Assembly (NCBI GenBank): GCA_021151625.1
Contig: JAGKWY010000049.1
Span: forward strand, 12,741 to 76,740
Reading direction: 5' to 3'
Length of the DNA: 64,000 bases
Origin: Gammaproteobacteria bacterium
GTDB lineage: Bacteria; Pseudomonadota; Gammaproteobacteria; Pseudomonadales; Cellvibrionaceae
The notes beneath the pieces were generated by a model. That model did no database searches. It saw only the letters and a program-made list of their open reading frames with translations, and was not told where the DNA came from. Positions 26,262-35,046 of this stretch are shown here, piece by piece; the stretch's first letter is position 1; every line of letters starts with the position of its first letter. The position numbers were made by a program, and so were the translations under genes.

Positions 26262-27296
26262 TTATTCAGGATTGGCAACTTTTACTACCAACTTGCCAAA
26301 ATTTTTTCCGTCCAATAATCCAATAAACGAAGCAGCAGCGTTTTCCAAACCCTGCACTTTATTTTCACGAAATTTTATTTTCCCACTGCGAACCCATGCC
26401 TGCATATCCTGCTTGAAGTGTTCGTAGTGGGTGGCATAGTAATCAAATACAATAAAACCCTGCACGCGAATGCGCTTTTGAAGTATTGCAGCCATCAACA
26501 GGGGTAATTGGTTTGGGCCCGCAGGTAATGTTTGATCATTGTAGTAAGAAATAAAGCCACACACTGGAATGCGCGCATTTAAATTAAATAATGGCAAAAC
26601 AGCATTAAAAACGTCGCCGCCCACGTTTTCAAAATAAATATCCACACCTTGCGGGCAAGCCGCTGCCAGGTCCTGCGCTAAACTCGGGCTATATCGATCA
26701 ATACACGCATCAAAACCCAATTCCTCTGTTGCATAGCGACACTTATCCGCACCACCAGCAACACCCACTACGCGCAAGCCTTTAAGCTTTCCAATTTGCC
26801 CCACTACTGCACCGACTGCTCCTGTTGCAGCCGCAACCACTAGTGTTTCTCCCGTCTGCGGCCGACCAACATCCAGCAGGCCAACATAGGCAGCAAACCC
26901 CGGCATACCCAACCCGCCGAGCGCCAGTGAAGGTTCTGCCATATCACCCAATTTGTTTAAATCATTTCCATCTGACAGCGCATAATCCTGCCATCCCGAA
27001 TAGCTCAATACCAATTCACCAACCTGATAGTTTTTATTACGCGAAGCAACTACCTGGCTCACGGTACCACCAACCATAGGCGTGCCGATTTTTATTGGGG
27101 GCGCATACCCTGGCCCTACTTCGTCCATCAGGTTGCGCATATAGGGATCAAGTGAGAGATAAAGTGTCCGTAATAAAACCTGGCCTTCATCCGGTGCAGG
27201 TAATGGTGTTTCATCCAAATGAAAATTTTCCAATTGCGGCCGACCTTTTGGAAAAGAGGCGAGCAGAATTCGACGATTTATAGTTGCAGTTTGCAT
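26262..27296 (-). CDS. CurA-type NADP-dependent medium-chain reductase (zinc-free MDR)
   Basis: 344 residues. It lacks zinc-ligand cysteines and shows the LTD/CurA pattern: LYLSLDPYMRNLM near residue 46, GMPGFAAYVGLLD, and the dinucleotide loop VVAAATGAVGAVVGQIGKLKG, then ENVGGDVFNAVLPL. Such enzymes reduce alpha,beta-unsaturated ketones or aldehydes (curcumin, prostaglandins, 2-alkenals) with NADPH in the cytosol. Two direct 11-bp repeats lie 32-58 bp upstream of the start, a probable repressor site. Confidence 0.92.
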   Translation of the reverse strand: MQTATINRRILLASFPKGRPQLENFHLDETPLPAPDEGQVLLRTLYLSLDPYMRNLMDEVGPGYAPPIKIGTPMVGGTVSQVVASRNKNYQVGELVLSYSGWQDYALSDGNDLNKLGDMAEPSLALGGLGMPGFAAYVGLLDVGRPQTGETLVVAAATGAVGAVVGQIGKLKGLRVVGVAGGADKCRYATEELGFDACIDRYSPSLAQDLAAACPQGVDIYFENVGGDVFNAVLPLFNLNARIPVCGFISYYNDQTLPAGPNQLPLLMAAILQKRIRVQGFIVFDYYATHYEHFKQDMQAWVRSGKIKFRENKVQGLENAAASFIGLLDGKNFGKLVVKVANPE

Positions 27297-27327
27297 ATTA
27301 AGGTTCCTTTACAATGCTACATATTAA

Positions 27328-27354
27328 TGTTCAGTTAAGAAATTGTTCAGTTAA
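27328..27354 (-). promoter_or_regulatory. Direct repeats upstream of CurA-type reductase, putative operator
   Basis: TGTTCAGTTAA at 27328-27338 and again at 27344-27354, identical 11-mers with a 16-bp period. The spacing (about one and a half helical turns) and position before the start resemble a TetR-type operator; the regulator is not in the window. Confidence 0.5.
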
Positions 27355-27563
27355 ATAGGCTTCAGGTGAACTAAACACCTTTAACATAAAAGCTGCATTA
27401 CTTACAGGGATTGAGACGAAAGCGATTAAACCCGCGGAAGATATTTAACGCCCTCCACCGGATTATTCAGGATGATATGCCCATCGCAGCAGCAGCCAGG
27501 AATCTCAGTTAAGATTTACGATAATTCCGTTATACCAACCTTCTGGCCAAGAGGAACAACATC

Positions 27564-28187
27564 ATGATTAAAAGCACGTGCTTAATATCGTTAATGGGTT
27601 TACTGTCGATAGGTACAGCACTACCACTCCAGGCTGACACCTTGAAAGTCGATATGAAAGCTGGCCTCTGGGAACACCGCATTAAGCTTATTGGTGGCAA
27701 CAATGACCTTGCCGCACAAACCGAGCAAATGCAGAAAGCCATGGAGGAAGTGAAGAAACAAATGGCGAGCTTACCGCCGGAACAGCGCAAGATGATGGAA
27801 GAGATGATGACCCAACAGGGCATGAAATTTTCTGATCAGGGTGTAAGTATGCAAAACAATAAAGTGCAAATCTCAAAAGATGGCACTATTGTCAAACAAT
27901 GTGTTACCCAGGCACAAATCGATAAAGGTTACATTCCTGAAACCGGCGATGAATGCAAACCCACCATCACCCAAATCAGCAAAACCAAATTCAAAACCAC
28001 TTACGTTTGTACCGGACAACAAAACGCTACTGGCGAAGGCGAAATTGAATTCACCTCCCCGACCCAATACCAAGGCAAATCCTACTTTATTACCAAAACT
28101 GACGGTAAGTCACAACGCTACGACACCGAACAAACCGGTACCTGGTTATCAAGTGATTGTGGGGATATAAAGCCAGAGGATTATTAA
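27564..28187 (+). CDS. Secreted DUF3617 protein
   Basis: 207 residues with signal peptide (MIKSTCLISLMGLLSIGTALPLQA). The mature start MKAGLWEHRIKLIGG is the DUF3617 opening. A charged coiled region (EQMQKAMEEVKKQMASLPPEQRKMMEEMM) follows, then IVKQCVTQAQIDKGY and the Cys-containing C-terminal strands (DECKP, TYVCTGQQ, SSDCGD). Members are periplasmic and of unknown role. SD GAGGA stands before the ATG. Confidence 0.88.
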   Translation: MIKSTCLISLMGLLSIGTALPLQADTLKVDMKAGLWEHRIKLIGGNNDLAAQTEQMQKAMEEVKKQMASLPPEQRKMMEEMMTQQGMKFSDQGVSMQNNKVQISKDGTIVKQCVTQAQIDKGYIPETGDECKPTITQISKTKFKTTYVCTGQQNATGEGEIEFTSPTQYQGKSYFITKTDGKSQRYDTEQTGTWLSSDCGDIKPEDY

Positions 28188-28213
28188 GTTTTTTGTCAGA
28201 AAATACTCGCTAA

Positions 28214-28588
28214 TCACGAGCTAAAATTCCCTGGCTGTGGTCCGCCGCAACGGCCAGCGGAATCATATCCATCACGCAGCATATTGATAATATTTTGAAC
28301 CGCAAACTCCAATTCATCCTGATTGCACCAATACTCATTAATTTTTCCGTATTTTGTGTAGGTAGATTGGTTAAAGCCATGTTCTATGTCGTTATACCAA
28401 ATAACGTTGTTGCCAATAAGGGCGACAATCCAGAAGCCATTTCCCTCTTTACCCCAAGGATCTTGACTCCACTTTTCTGGATGAGTTTTTATTATTTCCC
28501 AAATTTTTCTCTGTTCCGGCGCCATCCGTTCAAAAGCGCCATTGATCAAATCCCATAATTTTATTTCTGTAATTGGTTGCCAGCTCAT
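28214..28588 (-). CDS. Small soluble protein, immunity/SMI1-like appearance
   Basis: 124 residues, no signal peptide. The motif NGFWIVALIGNNVIWYNDIEHGFNQSTYTKYG is aromatic-rich and similar to widespread hypothetical proteins of the immunity-protein kind, followed by WCNQDELEFAVQNII. Function is not known. Located 15 bp downstream of the membrane protein at 28604 on the same strand, it may share its transcript. Confidence 0.65.
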   Translation of the reverse strand: MSWQPITEIKLWDLINGAFERMAPEQRKIWEIIKTHPEKWSQDPWGKEGNGFWIVALIGNNVIWYNDIEHGFNQSTYTKYGKINEYWCNQDELEFAVQNIINMLRDGYDSAGRCGGPQPGNFSS

Positions 28589-28603
28589 AGCTATCGCCTT
28601 TAA

Positions 28604-30064
28604 TTAACGAATAAAACTTGGATTGATGGTGACAATCATATCGTTATCCTCAATTTTCCAGGCGATAAACATTCCTTTATCTGTTGCATAATTACTCCGC
28701 TGGTCGTATTGGGACTTAACAGAGGCGCACTCTTCGCTTTGAAAATCATTGCATATACGCACATGTTCAAAGCCCATACGTTTAAGCACGGGTGTCCAGT
28801 ATAGCGGCTGAGAAAAGCCTTCATTGAATCGTCCGCGCATCCCCTGACCTTGATTGTATTTGGGAAATGCAACATTGGCTTCACTGGATTCTGCAACTAC
28901 AAATACTCTTTTGATTTGTGTGGGATCACCAGGCAACAGCCGGGTAAATTCACTATCAATATTATTAACGTTGCCCTTGTACCAGGTAATAATGTCGTTA
29001 CCCAGTACGGCCATTCTTCCGCCTAATACCAGAATTAAAAAATAGGCAATGATTCCCAAGTGCTGGTTTCTATAATTACGTAATAATAATGCCACGCATA
29101 ACCCAAAAAACAAGGTTATCAGCGTCCGCTCCTGAATATAGATACCCACAGGCAAGGTAGAAATATATACGCCCGACGCGCACAAAACACCTAACACTAA
29201 TATCGGATAGCCACCTAACGCCCGAGCGGTATAAAGTCCAAAAACCATTAATATCAGAGGCAATACATAGAATAAAAAACGATTTATTTTTAATAACTGG
29301 GATGACGAGGCTTGATAAATTCGATTCAGATTTTCGATCAGACTAGAAAAATCAGTGACGTAATTAGTATTGCGCCAGCTGGCTATTTGAATACTATCAC
29401 CGGTTAAATAAAAAACTACCCCGTTAGTTACAAGGTAACCAATACAGAAAGACGCCACCCATATCACCACAATTTTAGTGAGTGATTTACTATCCAAATC
29501 CTTTAAGAAAAGCAGAGGTAATATAAAATAAAAGGTACTAAAGGTGGCAAACAATAAAATTGCCAGTAACGGAAAAAATACGTAGATAGGTAACACCCGC
29601 GCCAATGCGGGTGATACCCCCAACAGGATAAATGCAGGCAGGAGTGTCTCTGGCCATTGCAATTGCGCAGGGAGGATTGGAATCTGGCAAATTAATAAAC
29701 TAAAAACCAGCGAAAACAATACTTCATTGGTATAGCGAAAAGTCATGGCATAAGCGAACCAGGCAATTCCCAGATAACTCAGCCAAACAGCTAATTGCCC
29801 CGGCACCTGACGCAAGTAATCGAATAAAAGGTAATTGATCCAGCGCCCTTCTTCAGACAACTTGTTGTCATAGCTAGTGACGTAGTACATGGAATCATGC
29901 CGCCACAACTCAATAGCCCAATAATTCGCCAAGGTGGCAACCAGCATAAGCGCCAAACATACAGCTACTGCAATTTCAAAAATACGCTGACCGGTAAGAT
30001 TGCTACCCAATAACCTGAACAAAACCAGCATCCTTTTAATACATCTGATGACTAAAGCATCCAA
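28604..30064 (-). CDS. Multi-pass membrane protein, possible GtrII-like (GT-C) glucosyltransferase
   Basis: 486 residues with about ten hydrophobic segments and a soluble C-terminal part of some 110 residues. Early in the protein, WRHDSMYYVTSYDNK and EEGRWINYLLF place acidic residues in the first loop, as in GT-C and GtrII-type glucosyltransferases that modify surface polysaccharide. The match is only by pattern, so the function stays tentative. It acts in the inner membrane if the assignment is right. No GtrA/GtrB partners are adjacent. Confidence 0.6.
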   Translation of the reverse strand: MDALVIRCIKRMLVLFRLLGSNLTGQRIFEIAVAVCLALMLVATLANYWAIELWRHDSMYYVTSYDNKLSEEGRWINYLLFDYLRQVPGQLAVWLSYLGIAWFAYAMTFRYTNEVLFSLVFSLLICQIPILPAQLQWPETLLPAFILLGVSPALARVLPIYVFFPLLAILLFATFSTFYFILPLLFLKDLDSKSLTKIVVIWVASFCIGYLVTNGVVFYLTGDSIQIASWRNTNYVTDFSSLIENLNRIYQASSSQLLKINRFLFYVLPLILMVFGLYTARALGGYPILVLGVLCASGVYISTLPVGIYIQERTLITLFFGLCVALLLRNYRNQHLGIIAYFLILVLGGRMAVLGNDIITWYKGNVNNIDSEFTRLLPGDPTQIKRVFVVAESSEANVAFPKYNQGQGMRGRFNEGFSQPLYWTPVLKRMGFEHVRICNDFQSEECASVKSQYDQRSNYATDKGMFIAWKIEDNDMIVTINPSFIR

Positions 30065-30202
30065 GCATAACGTAATTTAAGGGAAATTGATTGTTTTCCA
30101 GCGCATTCGTATCAGCCGCCAAAGGGCGGCTATACGGCATGTTTCATTTTACTCAGACCACAGAACACAGCGAAAAAAGGTAAAGGTATAGGTACCAAAT
30201 GT

Positions 30203-30643
30203 TTACTGCGCGGGTTTTGGTGCAGGTTTTTGAATCTTGGTAACCGCTTTACCGCCTTGCTGCTCATAATTTTCCGAACCGGCCGCACCCACTACCTTAA
30301 AGCCCTTGCCACTCAACAAATCACCCGCTGCAAAAGCGCGGTTAGCATGGTTGGAGACAGTGATAATGCTGCGATCTTTAGGAATATAGGGAATATATTT
30401 TTCCAGATCCGCAAACTGGATATTTAAAAACACCGGGAAGCTACCGAAGCTGATAAGTTCATCGGGGCGACGAATATCAATTACCAGTACCTGGTCCGGT
30501 TTGGCGAGCCACTGGTCAACCTGGGCAACGGTAAGCTCAGGGGTTTTGTATTTAACAGCTGGTTTATTGCCATTGTTTTGCGCCGATGCAAGAGACGCAA
30601 AAAATGCGAGAAACACGCCCAATACCAAGGTTAATTTTTTCAT
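30203..30643 (-). CDS. Secreted rhodanese-like domain protein without catalytic Cys
   Basis: 146 residues with a signal peptide (FFASLASA). The rhodanese fold is seen in VLVIDIRRPDELISFGSFPVFLNIQFADL and the loop TVSNHANRAFAAGDLL. In active sulfurtransferases this loop is CxxGxR; here it is SNHANR, with Ser97 in place of Cys. It cannot carry a persulfide in the usual way and may bind instead. A close paralog with the same change lies at 51213. An SD (GGAAG) precedes the start. It is a single-gene unit. Confidence 0.85.
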   Translation of the reverse strand: MKKLTLVLGVFLAFFASLASAQNNGNKPAVKYKTPELTVAQVDQWLAKPDQVLVIDIRRPDELISFGSFPVFLNIQFADLEKYIPYIPKDRSIITVSNHANRAFAAGDLLSGKGFKVVGAAGSENYEQQGGKAVTKIQKPAPKPAQ

Positions 30644-31073
30644 GGAAACACTTCCTTAAACGGGATTAGAAAATAAATAGAAATAAAATGAGGTACCACA
30701 ACAGCAGAATTGCAATGCTTATACCAAATTTTATTTAAAGGCTTATTGATTAAAAGATGCACGAAACATCAGAAAACCAATGCAATAATCGGAAAAAGTC
30801 TTCGCATAAGAATTTTTACTGTACAAATTTGAACAGCGACATTTAGCAAAAGAAACAATCAACTGTGGAAAATCTGACTCATCAAGGTGGTTGGAATACC
30901 TGGCAACAAAACCGGGAATACAATGACAGTAGCTGCAATAAAAAATGCCTCGTCGATAATATCGGCGAGGCATTTTATAGTAGGAAACAAAATCCCTTTA
31001 ACGAACCCGGCTCTCCTTAGCTCGATGAATACAATAATTCTGTAACCGCGCTAACTCCAACTGAACAAACGTA
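30644..31073. other. Intergenic region between rhodanese-like and haloperoxidase-like genes
   Basis: 430 bp. Apart from the terminator at 30942-30976 I see no convincing gene. A 76-codon leftward ORF spans 30743-30973, but it overlaps the terminator and has no SD, so it is not annotated. Confidence 0.6.
30942..30976 (-). terminator. Strong hairpin terminator after haloperoxidase-like gene
   Basis: A 17-bp stem with one G-U pair (AAAATGCCTCG... / ...CGAGGCATTTT) and a 3-base loop. On the minus strand it ends in TTTTTTATT. It lies 98 bp after the stop at 31074. Confidence 0.88.
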
Positions 31074-32678
31074 CTAAACAGTTATCTTTGTTCCATCAAA
31101 GCGGGTAAAGCTGTAGCCCGCAAAAGTTTCGTTGTAGGTAAAGCGTTGGTCACGCAACAAACTGATTGCCAATGCCTCACCCAGTGCGTGCGAAGCAGAA
31201 ATATCTGCACGCGTATGGAAACCATTAAAGTTACGCCCGAAGCCAACGTTGTTGACCAGCTTATTAAGCTCACCGCCCAAGGTTAAGGGTTCGCCATCCC
31301 AGGGAATTAATTTAGTAGGGTCGGCTGGATCTACCTGGACCGGATTGGGAATCACATAGCTCTCATCAAAAAATGCTTTTAACAGGGTCACTGGCGTAGC
31401 CGCTGAAATGGTTGCACCACTCGGGTAGCCGGGGTGCGTAGGCGCACCGGTATTATTCGCCAGTGGCAATAAATAACTGCCATTGGCAGCAAAGGTGCGA
31501 GCTACTGCATCCGATTCAAGTACATCGCGGTGAAGCGGATAACTCGCACCTTTGGCCAACACTTTGTGCACGCGCGCAAGCCAGGCCAGGTCACGACCAT
31601 TAATAATATGCCTGCGCCCTGCTTCGCTGGTAACGTTTCTGCCAGTACTAATGCCATTGCGAATTTTTAACCATTCATCAAAGGTGGTACCAAAGCTTTC
31701 ACCTGCAGTTTGAATCGGGCGCAATTGCGGCTGCGCCGCAAAAGTTCCCCAGGCGGGTACCGGGCGCAATAAAAATTGTGAAATATAAGGGCCTTTTAAC
31801 GTGTCCGGCGGAACCACATATTTGCCTTTTTTACCGCTGCGATCTGCCTGGTAATCCACATAGAGTGCAGTGCTGCGAAATAAAGTTTCCGGAGTAACCT
31901 GACCATTAATTTTTGGTCCGCGATATTCCGGTAAACGATTTAATTCTGCCACCGCCGCCAACACCAAAGGGTTGCTGGTAGTGTTGCGATACTCGCTAAA
32001 AGGCACATCGCGCAACAGCGCTTGCCAATAAATTTCTATATGTTCAGCAGCAAGTGCGGCACTATCCAAACGCTCCGCCACAGGAATTGCCAGTTGCGCG
32101 TTACTTACTCCCTCCAACGCAGTCGTTAACGGCCCTTGTGGATCAGCCAGCTTTGCTGTACCGCCTAAAATAATTTTTTCAAAATCTTCATGTTTGCGCG
32201 TTTGCAATGCCTTTAAAAAAGAAGCGTAGGATTCAGGATCGACATGACCATCGGCATCATGCTTTAAACCTTTAGTAGAAGTACCAATTTTATTGGGATA
32301 GCGAGCTTCATCACCGTTATTGGGATGAGGGGGAATATCTACATCATACTCAAGCTCTGCCGCTTTCAGGCGTGCTTTGTAGGATTTTTTGGTTAAGGTT
32401 TTTGCGTGCAGGGTTCCATACTGATCATCGCGATAAAAATCCGAATAATCGCGACCACTAGTAGACCTTTCATTGTCACCCTCCTTTTCGTGCGCACCAG
32501 CAACACTCGCAAGCAGCGGGGCGGCCACGCCAGCAGTAGTTATCAAACTCGCTCTACCAAGCAATGCACGGCGGCTCACACCATGATTAGCAGTACTGGA
32601 ATTTTCTAACTGATTTTTTTCATTTGCAGAATTAACATTAATAGCTACTTGTTGATCTGAACCCGTAATAACAGACAT
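31074..32678 (-). CDS. Vanadium-haloperoxidase/PAP2-fold Tat-exported protein with altered active site
   Basis: 534 residues from ATG 32678 (SD GGAGA), chosen over a longer frame because it gives a twin-arginine signal (SRRALLGRASLITTAG, R36R37). The second half matches bacterial/algal vanadium haloperoxidases: HPGYPSGATISAATPVTLLKAFF, LNKLVNNVGFGRNFNGFHTRAD and a Gly-Glu after it. R482 and H488 keep the R-x5-H vanadate-binding spacing and S420-G421 are present, but the acid-base His that follows (PSGH) is Ala422. Activity is therefore uncertain. It is divergent from a GlcG/HbpS gene. Confidence 0.82.
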   Translation of the reverse strand: MSVITGSDQQVAINVNSANEKNQLENSSTANHGVSRRALLGRASLITTAGVAAPLLASVAGAHEKEGDNERSTSGRDYSDFYRDDQYGTLHAKTLTKKSYKARLKAAELEYDVDIPPHPNNGDEARYPNKIGTSTKGLKHDADGHVDPESYASFLKALQTRKHEDFEKIILGGTAKLADPQGPLTTALEGVSNAQLAIPVAERLDSAALAAEHIEIYWQALLRDVPFSEYRNTTSNPLVLAAVAELNRLPEYRGPKINGQVTPETLFRSTALYVDYQADRSGKKGKYVVPPDTLKGPYISQFLLRPVPAWGTFAAQPQLRPIQTAGESFGTTFDEWLKIRNGISTGRNVTSEAGRRHIINGRDLAWLARVHKVLAKGASYPLHRDVLESDAVARTFAANGSYLLPLANNTGAPTHPGYPSGATISAATPVTLLKAFFDESYVIPNPVQVDPADPTKLIPWDGEPLTLGGELNKLVNNVGFGRNFNGFHTRADISASHALGEALAISLLRDQRFTYNETFAGYSFTRFDGTKITV

Positions 32679-33074
32679 AGCGTTTCTCCAATGATTTAAG
32701 CAATGAATGGCTACGAAATTTCGAAACTTTAACCAGCACTTATTTACAGCCAGAATCACTGGCACACTTCGCTTAACGCAAAGCCTGTACCAACTAAATA
32801 ATTCATTGAAAGAAAAGGAAAAATTAGATTTATAAAAAATATCTGTACAAAAACCTGCAGAAAAATCTGATGATAAAATATCAATAGTGTTTACTTTGCT
32901 AAATATTTGTATGGATAACGACAATGATTATTGCGACAGCTATTAAGCGTTAAGGTAAGTAGTAATCGTTGCCAACTTAGTGCTATTTGGTTAACGTAGC
33001 GCCATAAAATCAACACCAGGAATAATCGGCAAAATAATCAGATTCTGAAAAATTTATTATTCAACGGAGACACT
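32679..33074. promoter_or_regulatory. Divergent promoter region (haloperoxidase-like / GlcG-HbpS)
   Basis: 396-bp AT-rich gap between divergent genes. SDs flank both starts (GGAGA on the minus strand, CGGAGA on the plus strand). No clear palindrome was found. Co-regulation of the two genes is plausible. Confidence 0.5.
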
Positions 33075-33563
33075 ATGCACATTAAAAAGACGTTAATGAC
33101 CTTGCTGATGGGAACTGCAGTAGTTTTTTCAGCCAGCAGCTTTGCCCAAACCCTCACCTATGGTGCCCCGATTACACTGGATGCCGCAAAAAAAATTGCC
33201 GCAGGAGCCGCCACTGAAGCAAAGAAGCAAAATCTCACGGTTGTTATCAGCATTGTGGATTCCAGCGGTACACTCACCTATCTGGAAAAACTGGATGGAA
33301 CACAGATTGCCAGTGTGGATGTAGCAATTGGCAAGGCGCGCACCGCCAATAACTTCAAACGCCCTACCAAAGTATTTGAAGATGGTGTAGCCGGTGGCCG
33401 CAACGTACTGCTGAGTTTGCCGGAAGGAACTTTATTAATAGAAGGTGGCTTGCCGATTGTGGTGGATAACAAGATTATCGGAGCCATTGGGGTAAGTGGT
33501 GCAAACTCACAGCAGGATGGACAAATCGCCGAAGCAGGCTTGGCAACCTTGAAAACGAAATAA
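33075..33563 (+). CDS. Secreted GlcG/HbpS-family heme-binding-like protein
   Basis: 162 residues with signal peptide (LLMGTAVVFSASSFA). The mature domain has ITLDAAKKIAAGAATEAKKQNLTVVISIVDSSGTLTYLEKLDG and GGLPIVVDNKIIGAIGVSGANSQQDGQIAEAG, the complete HbpS/GlcG (DUF336) pattern. Relatives bind heme or cobalamin, or act as chaperone-like oligomers. A hairpin follows the stop. Confidence 0.93.
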   Translation: MHIKKTLMTLLMGTAVVFSASSFAQTLTYGAPITLDAAKKIAAGAATEAKKQNLTVVISIVDSSGTLTYLEKLDGTQIASVDVAIGKARTANNFKRPTKVFEDGVAGGRNVLLSLPEGTLLIEGGLPIVVDNKIIGAIGVSGANSQQDGQIAEAGLATLKTK

Positions 33564-33605
33564 ATGGTTTAAAGCTAAATAGGCATTTTATTCCGCGAGA
33601 TTTAT

Positions 33606-33626
33606 CAGGCCGGGGCTCCCGGCCTG
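33606..33626. terminator. Hairpin between convergent genes
   Basis: CAGGCCGG / CCGGCCTG, 8-bp perfect GC-rich stem with a 5-base loop, between the HbpS-like gene and the leftward sorbosone-dehydrogenase-like gene. Confidence 0.7.
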
Positions 33627-33651
33627 AATCATTCCCTCGCCCTTCGCTCAG

Positions 33652-34788
33652 TTATTTTCCTTTATAAGCAATTCGATAAATCACATTGGCGTAATCGTCA
33701 GACACTAATAGCGAGCCGTCAGGCAACTGCAACAGATCTACTGGTCTACCCCATACACTGTCATCACTATTTAACCAACCCTCAGCGAATACCTTATAGG
33801 TTGGAGCTTCTCCCGTTTTAACTGCAGTATTCACCGTCACTAATTTATAACCTGATTTTTTGGTGCGATTCCATGAGCCATGGTGCGCAATAAATGCCTG
33901 GTTGCGGTATTCAGCAGGAAAAGAGGATCCCGTATAAAAGCGGATACCCAACGCCGCCGAATGGGCCTGGAATTTAACTTCTGGCGGCGTGAATTCATTG
34001 CACTTACGCTTGCTGCCAAATTCCGGATCGGGAATATCACCGCCGTGGCAATAGGGATAACCAAAATGCTGCCCGGCTTTGCTTACTTTATTTAATTCTT
34101 CCGGTGGAATATCATCACCCAGATGATCGCGACCATTTTCGGTAAACCACAGCTCACCGGTTTGCGGATGCCAATCAAAACCCACCGTGTTGCGAATTCC
34201 GCGCGCGAATAATTCCGGCTTTGAATTGCGCTTATCTACATCAATACGAGTGATGCTGGCATAGGGTTCGCCCGGTTCACAAATATTACAGGGCGCTCCA
34301 ACAGGTACGTAAAGTAAACCATCGGGACCGAAGCGAATAAATTTCCAACCGTGCGCGTTATCGCTTGGATATTGATCGTTTACTACTGTCGGTTTGGGGG
34401 GATTATCCAGATTTGCCTCAATATTGTCGTAGCGCAAGATACGATTCACTTCGGCAACATAAAGCGCCCCCTTGCGAAAAGCCACACCATTAGGGCGATT
34501 AAGCCCCGAAGCAATAGTGATCACCTTCTGTGCCTTAACACCATCGTGTTTAATGGCGTACACCTTGCCTTCATTGCGAGTACTTACAAACAAGGTTTGT
34601 GCATCACTTAATACCAGTGAGCGCGCGTTGGTGACATTTTCAGCAAAGATACTGATTTCAAAACCCGGTGGTAATTTGATATTTTGCAACGGCAACTCTG
34701 CATTTGCACCGGAGATAATACCTGCTGCCAAATAAATCCCCCCAAAGCTTATTTGACATAACCGTAAATATTTATTGAGCGACTGCAT
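33652..34788 (-). CDS. Sorbosone dehydrogenase-like PQQ sugar dehydrogenase family protein
   Basis: 378 residues from ATG 34788 (GGAG upstream; a TTG at 34794 is in frame). A signal peptide precedes LPPGFEISIFAENVTNARSL. A beta-propeller follows, with GLNRPNGVAFRKGALYVAEVNRI, FGPDGLLYVPVGAPCNICEP, ARGIRNTVGFDWHPQTGELWFTENGRDHLGDDIPPEELN, and HHGSWNR with VDLLQLPDGSLLVSDD near the end. This is the soluble glucose/sorbosone dehydrogenase pattern. It would oxidise sugars or aldehydes in the periplasm with PQQ. The cofactor genes are not here. Confidence 0.88.
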   Translation of the reverse strand: MQSLNKYLRLCQISFGGIYLAAGIISGANAELPLQNIKLPPGFEISIFAENVTNARSLVLSDAQTLFVSTRNEGKVYAIKHDGVKAQKVITIASGLNRPNGVAFRKGALYVAEVNRILRYDNIEANLDNPPKPTVVNDQYPSDNAHGWKFIRFGPDGLLYVPVGAPCNICEPGEPYASITRIDVDKRNSKPELFARGIRNTVGFDWHPQTGELWFTENGRDHLGDDIPPEELNKVSKAGQHFGYPYCHGGDIPDPEFGSKRKCNEFTPPEVKFQAHSAALGIRFYTGSSFPAEYRNQAFIAHHGSWNRTKKSGYKLVTVNTAVKTGEAPTYKVFAEGWLNSDDSVWGRPVDLLQLPDGSLLVSDDYANVIYRIAYKGK

Positions 34789-35046
34789 CCCCAACTCCGT
34801 CCTGTATGTAAATGAATCCGGGTCATCAACGATCCGAAGAATTCAAAGCACAGCAAACTTTATGCCGAGAGAAATATTATTCATTCAGATTCAAGCCCGG
34901 CGGGAGACCAGGCTTACATTGCACAACAGAATTATCGGTTAAGAGATTCTCATGCACAAAAACCAACATACATCTTGTATAAATATCAACACCGGCATTA
35001 AGTGATCCGACAACGAGCTGTGGTGATACGGGATGGCAAGTCGTAT

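Noticed and set aside
30743..30973. 76-codon leftward ORF after the rhodanese-like gene
   Set aside because: Overlaps the strong terminator at 30942-30976 and has no SD.
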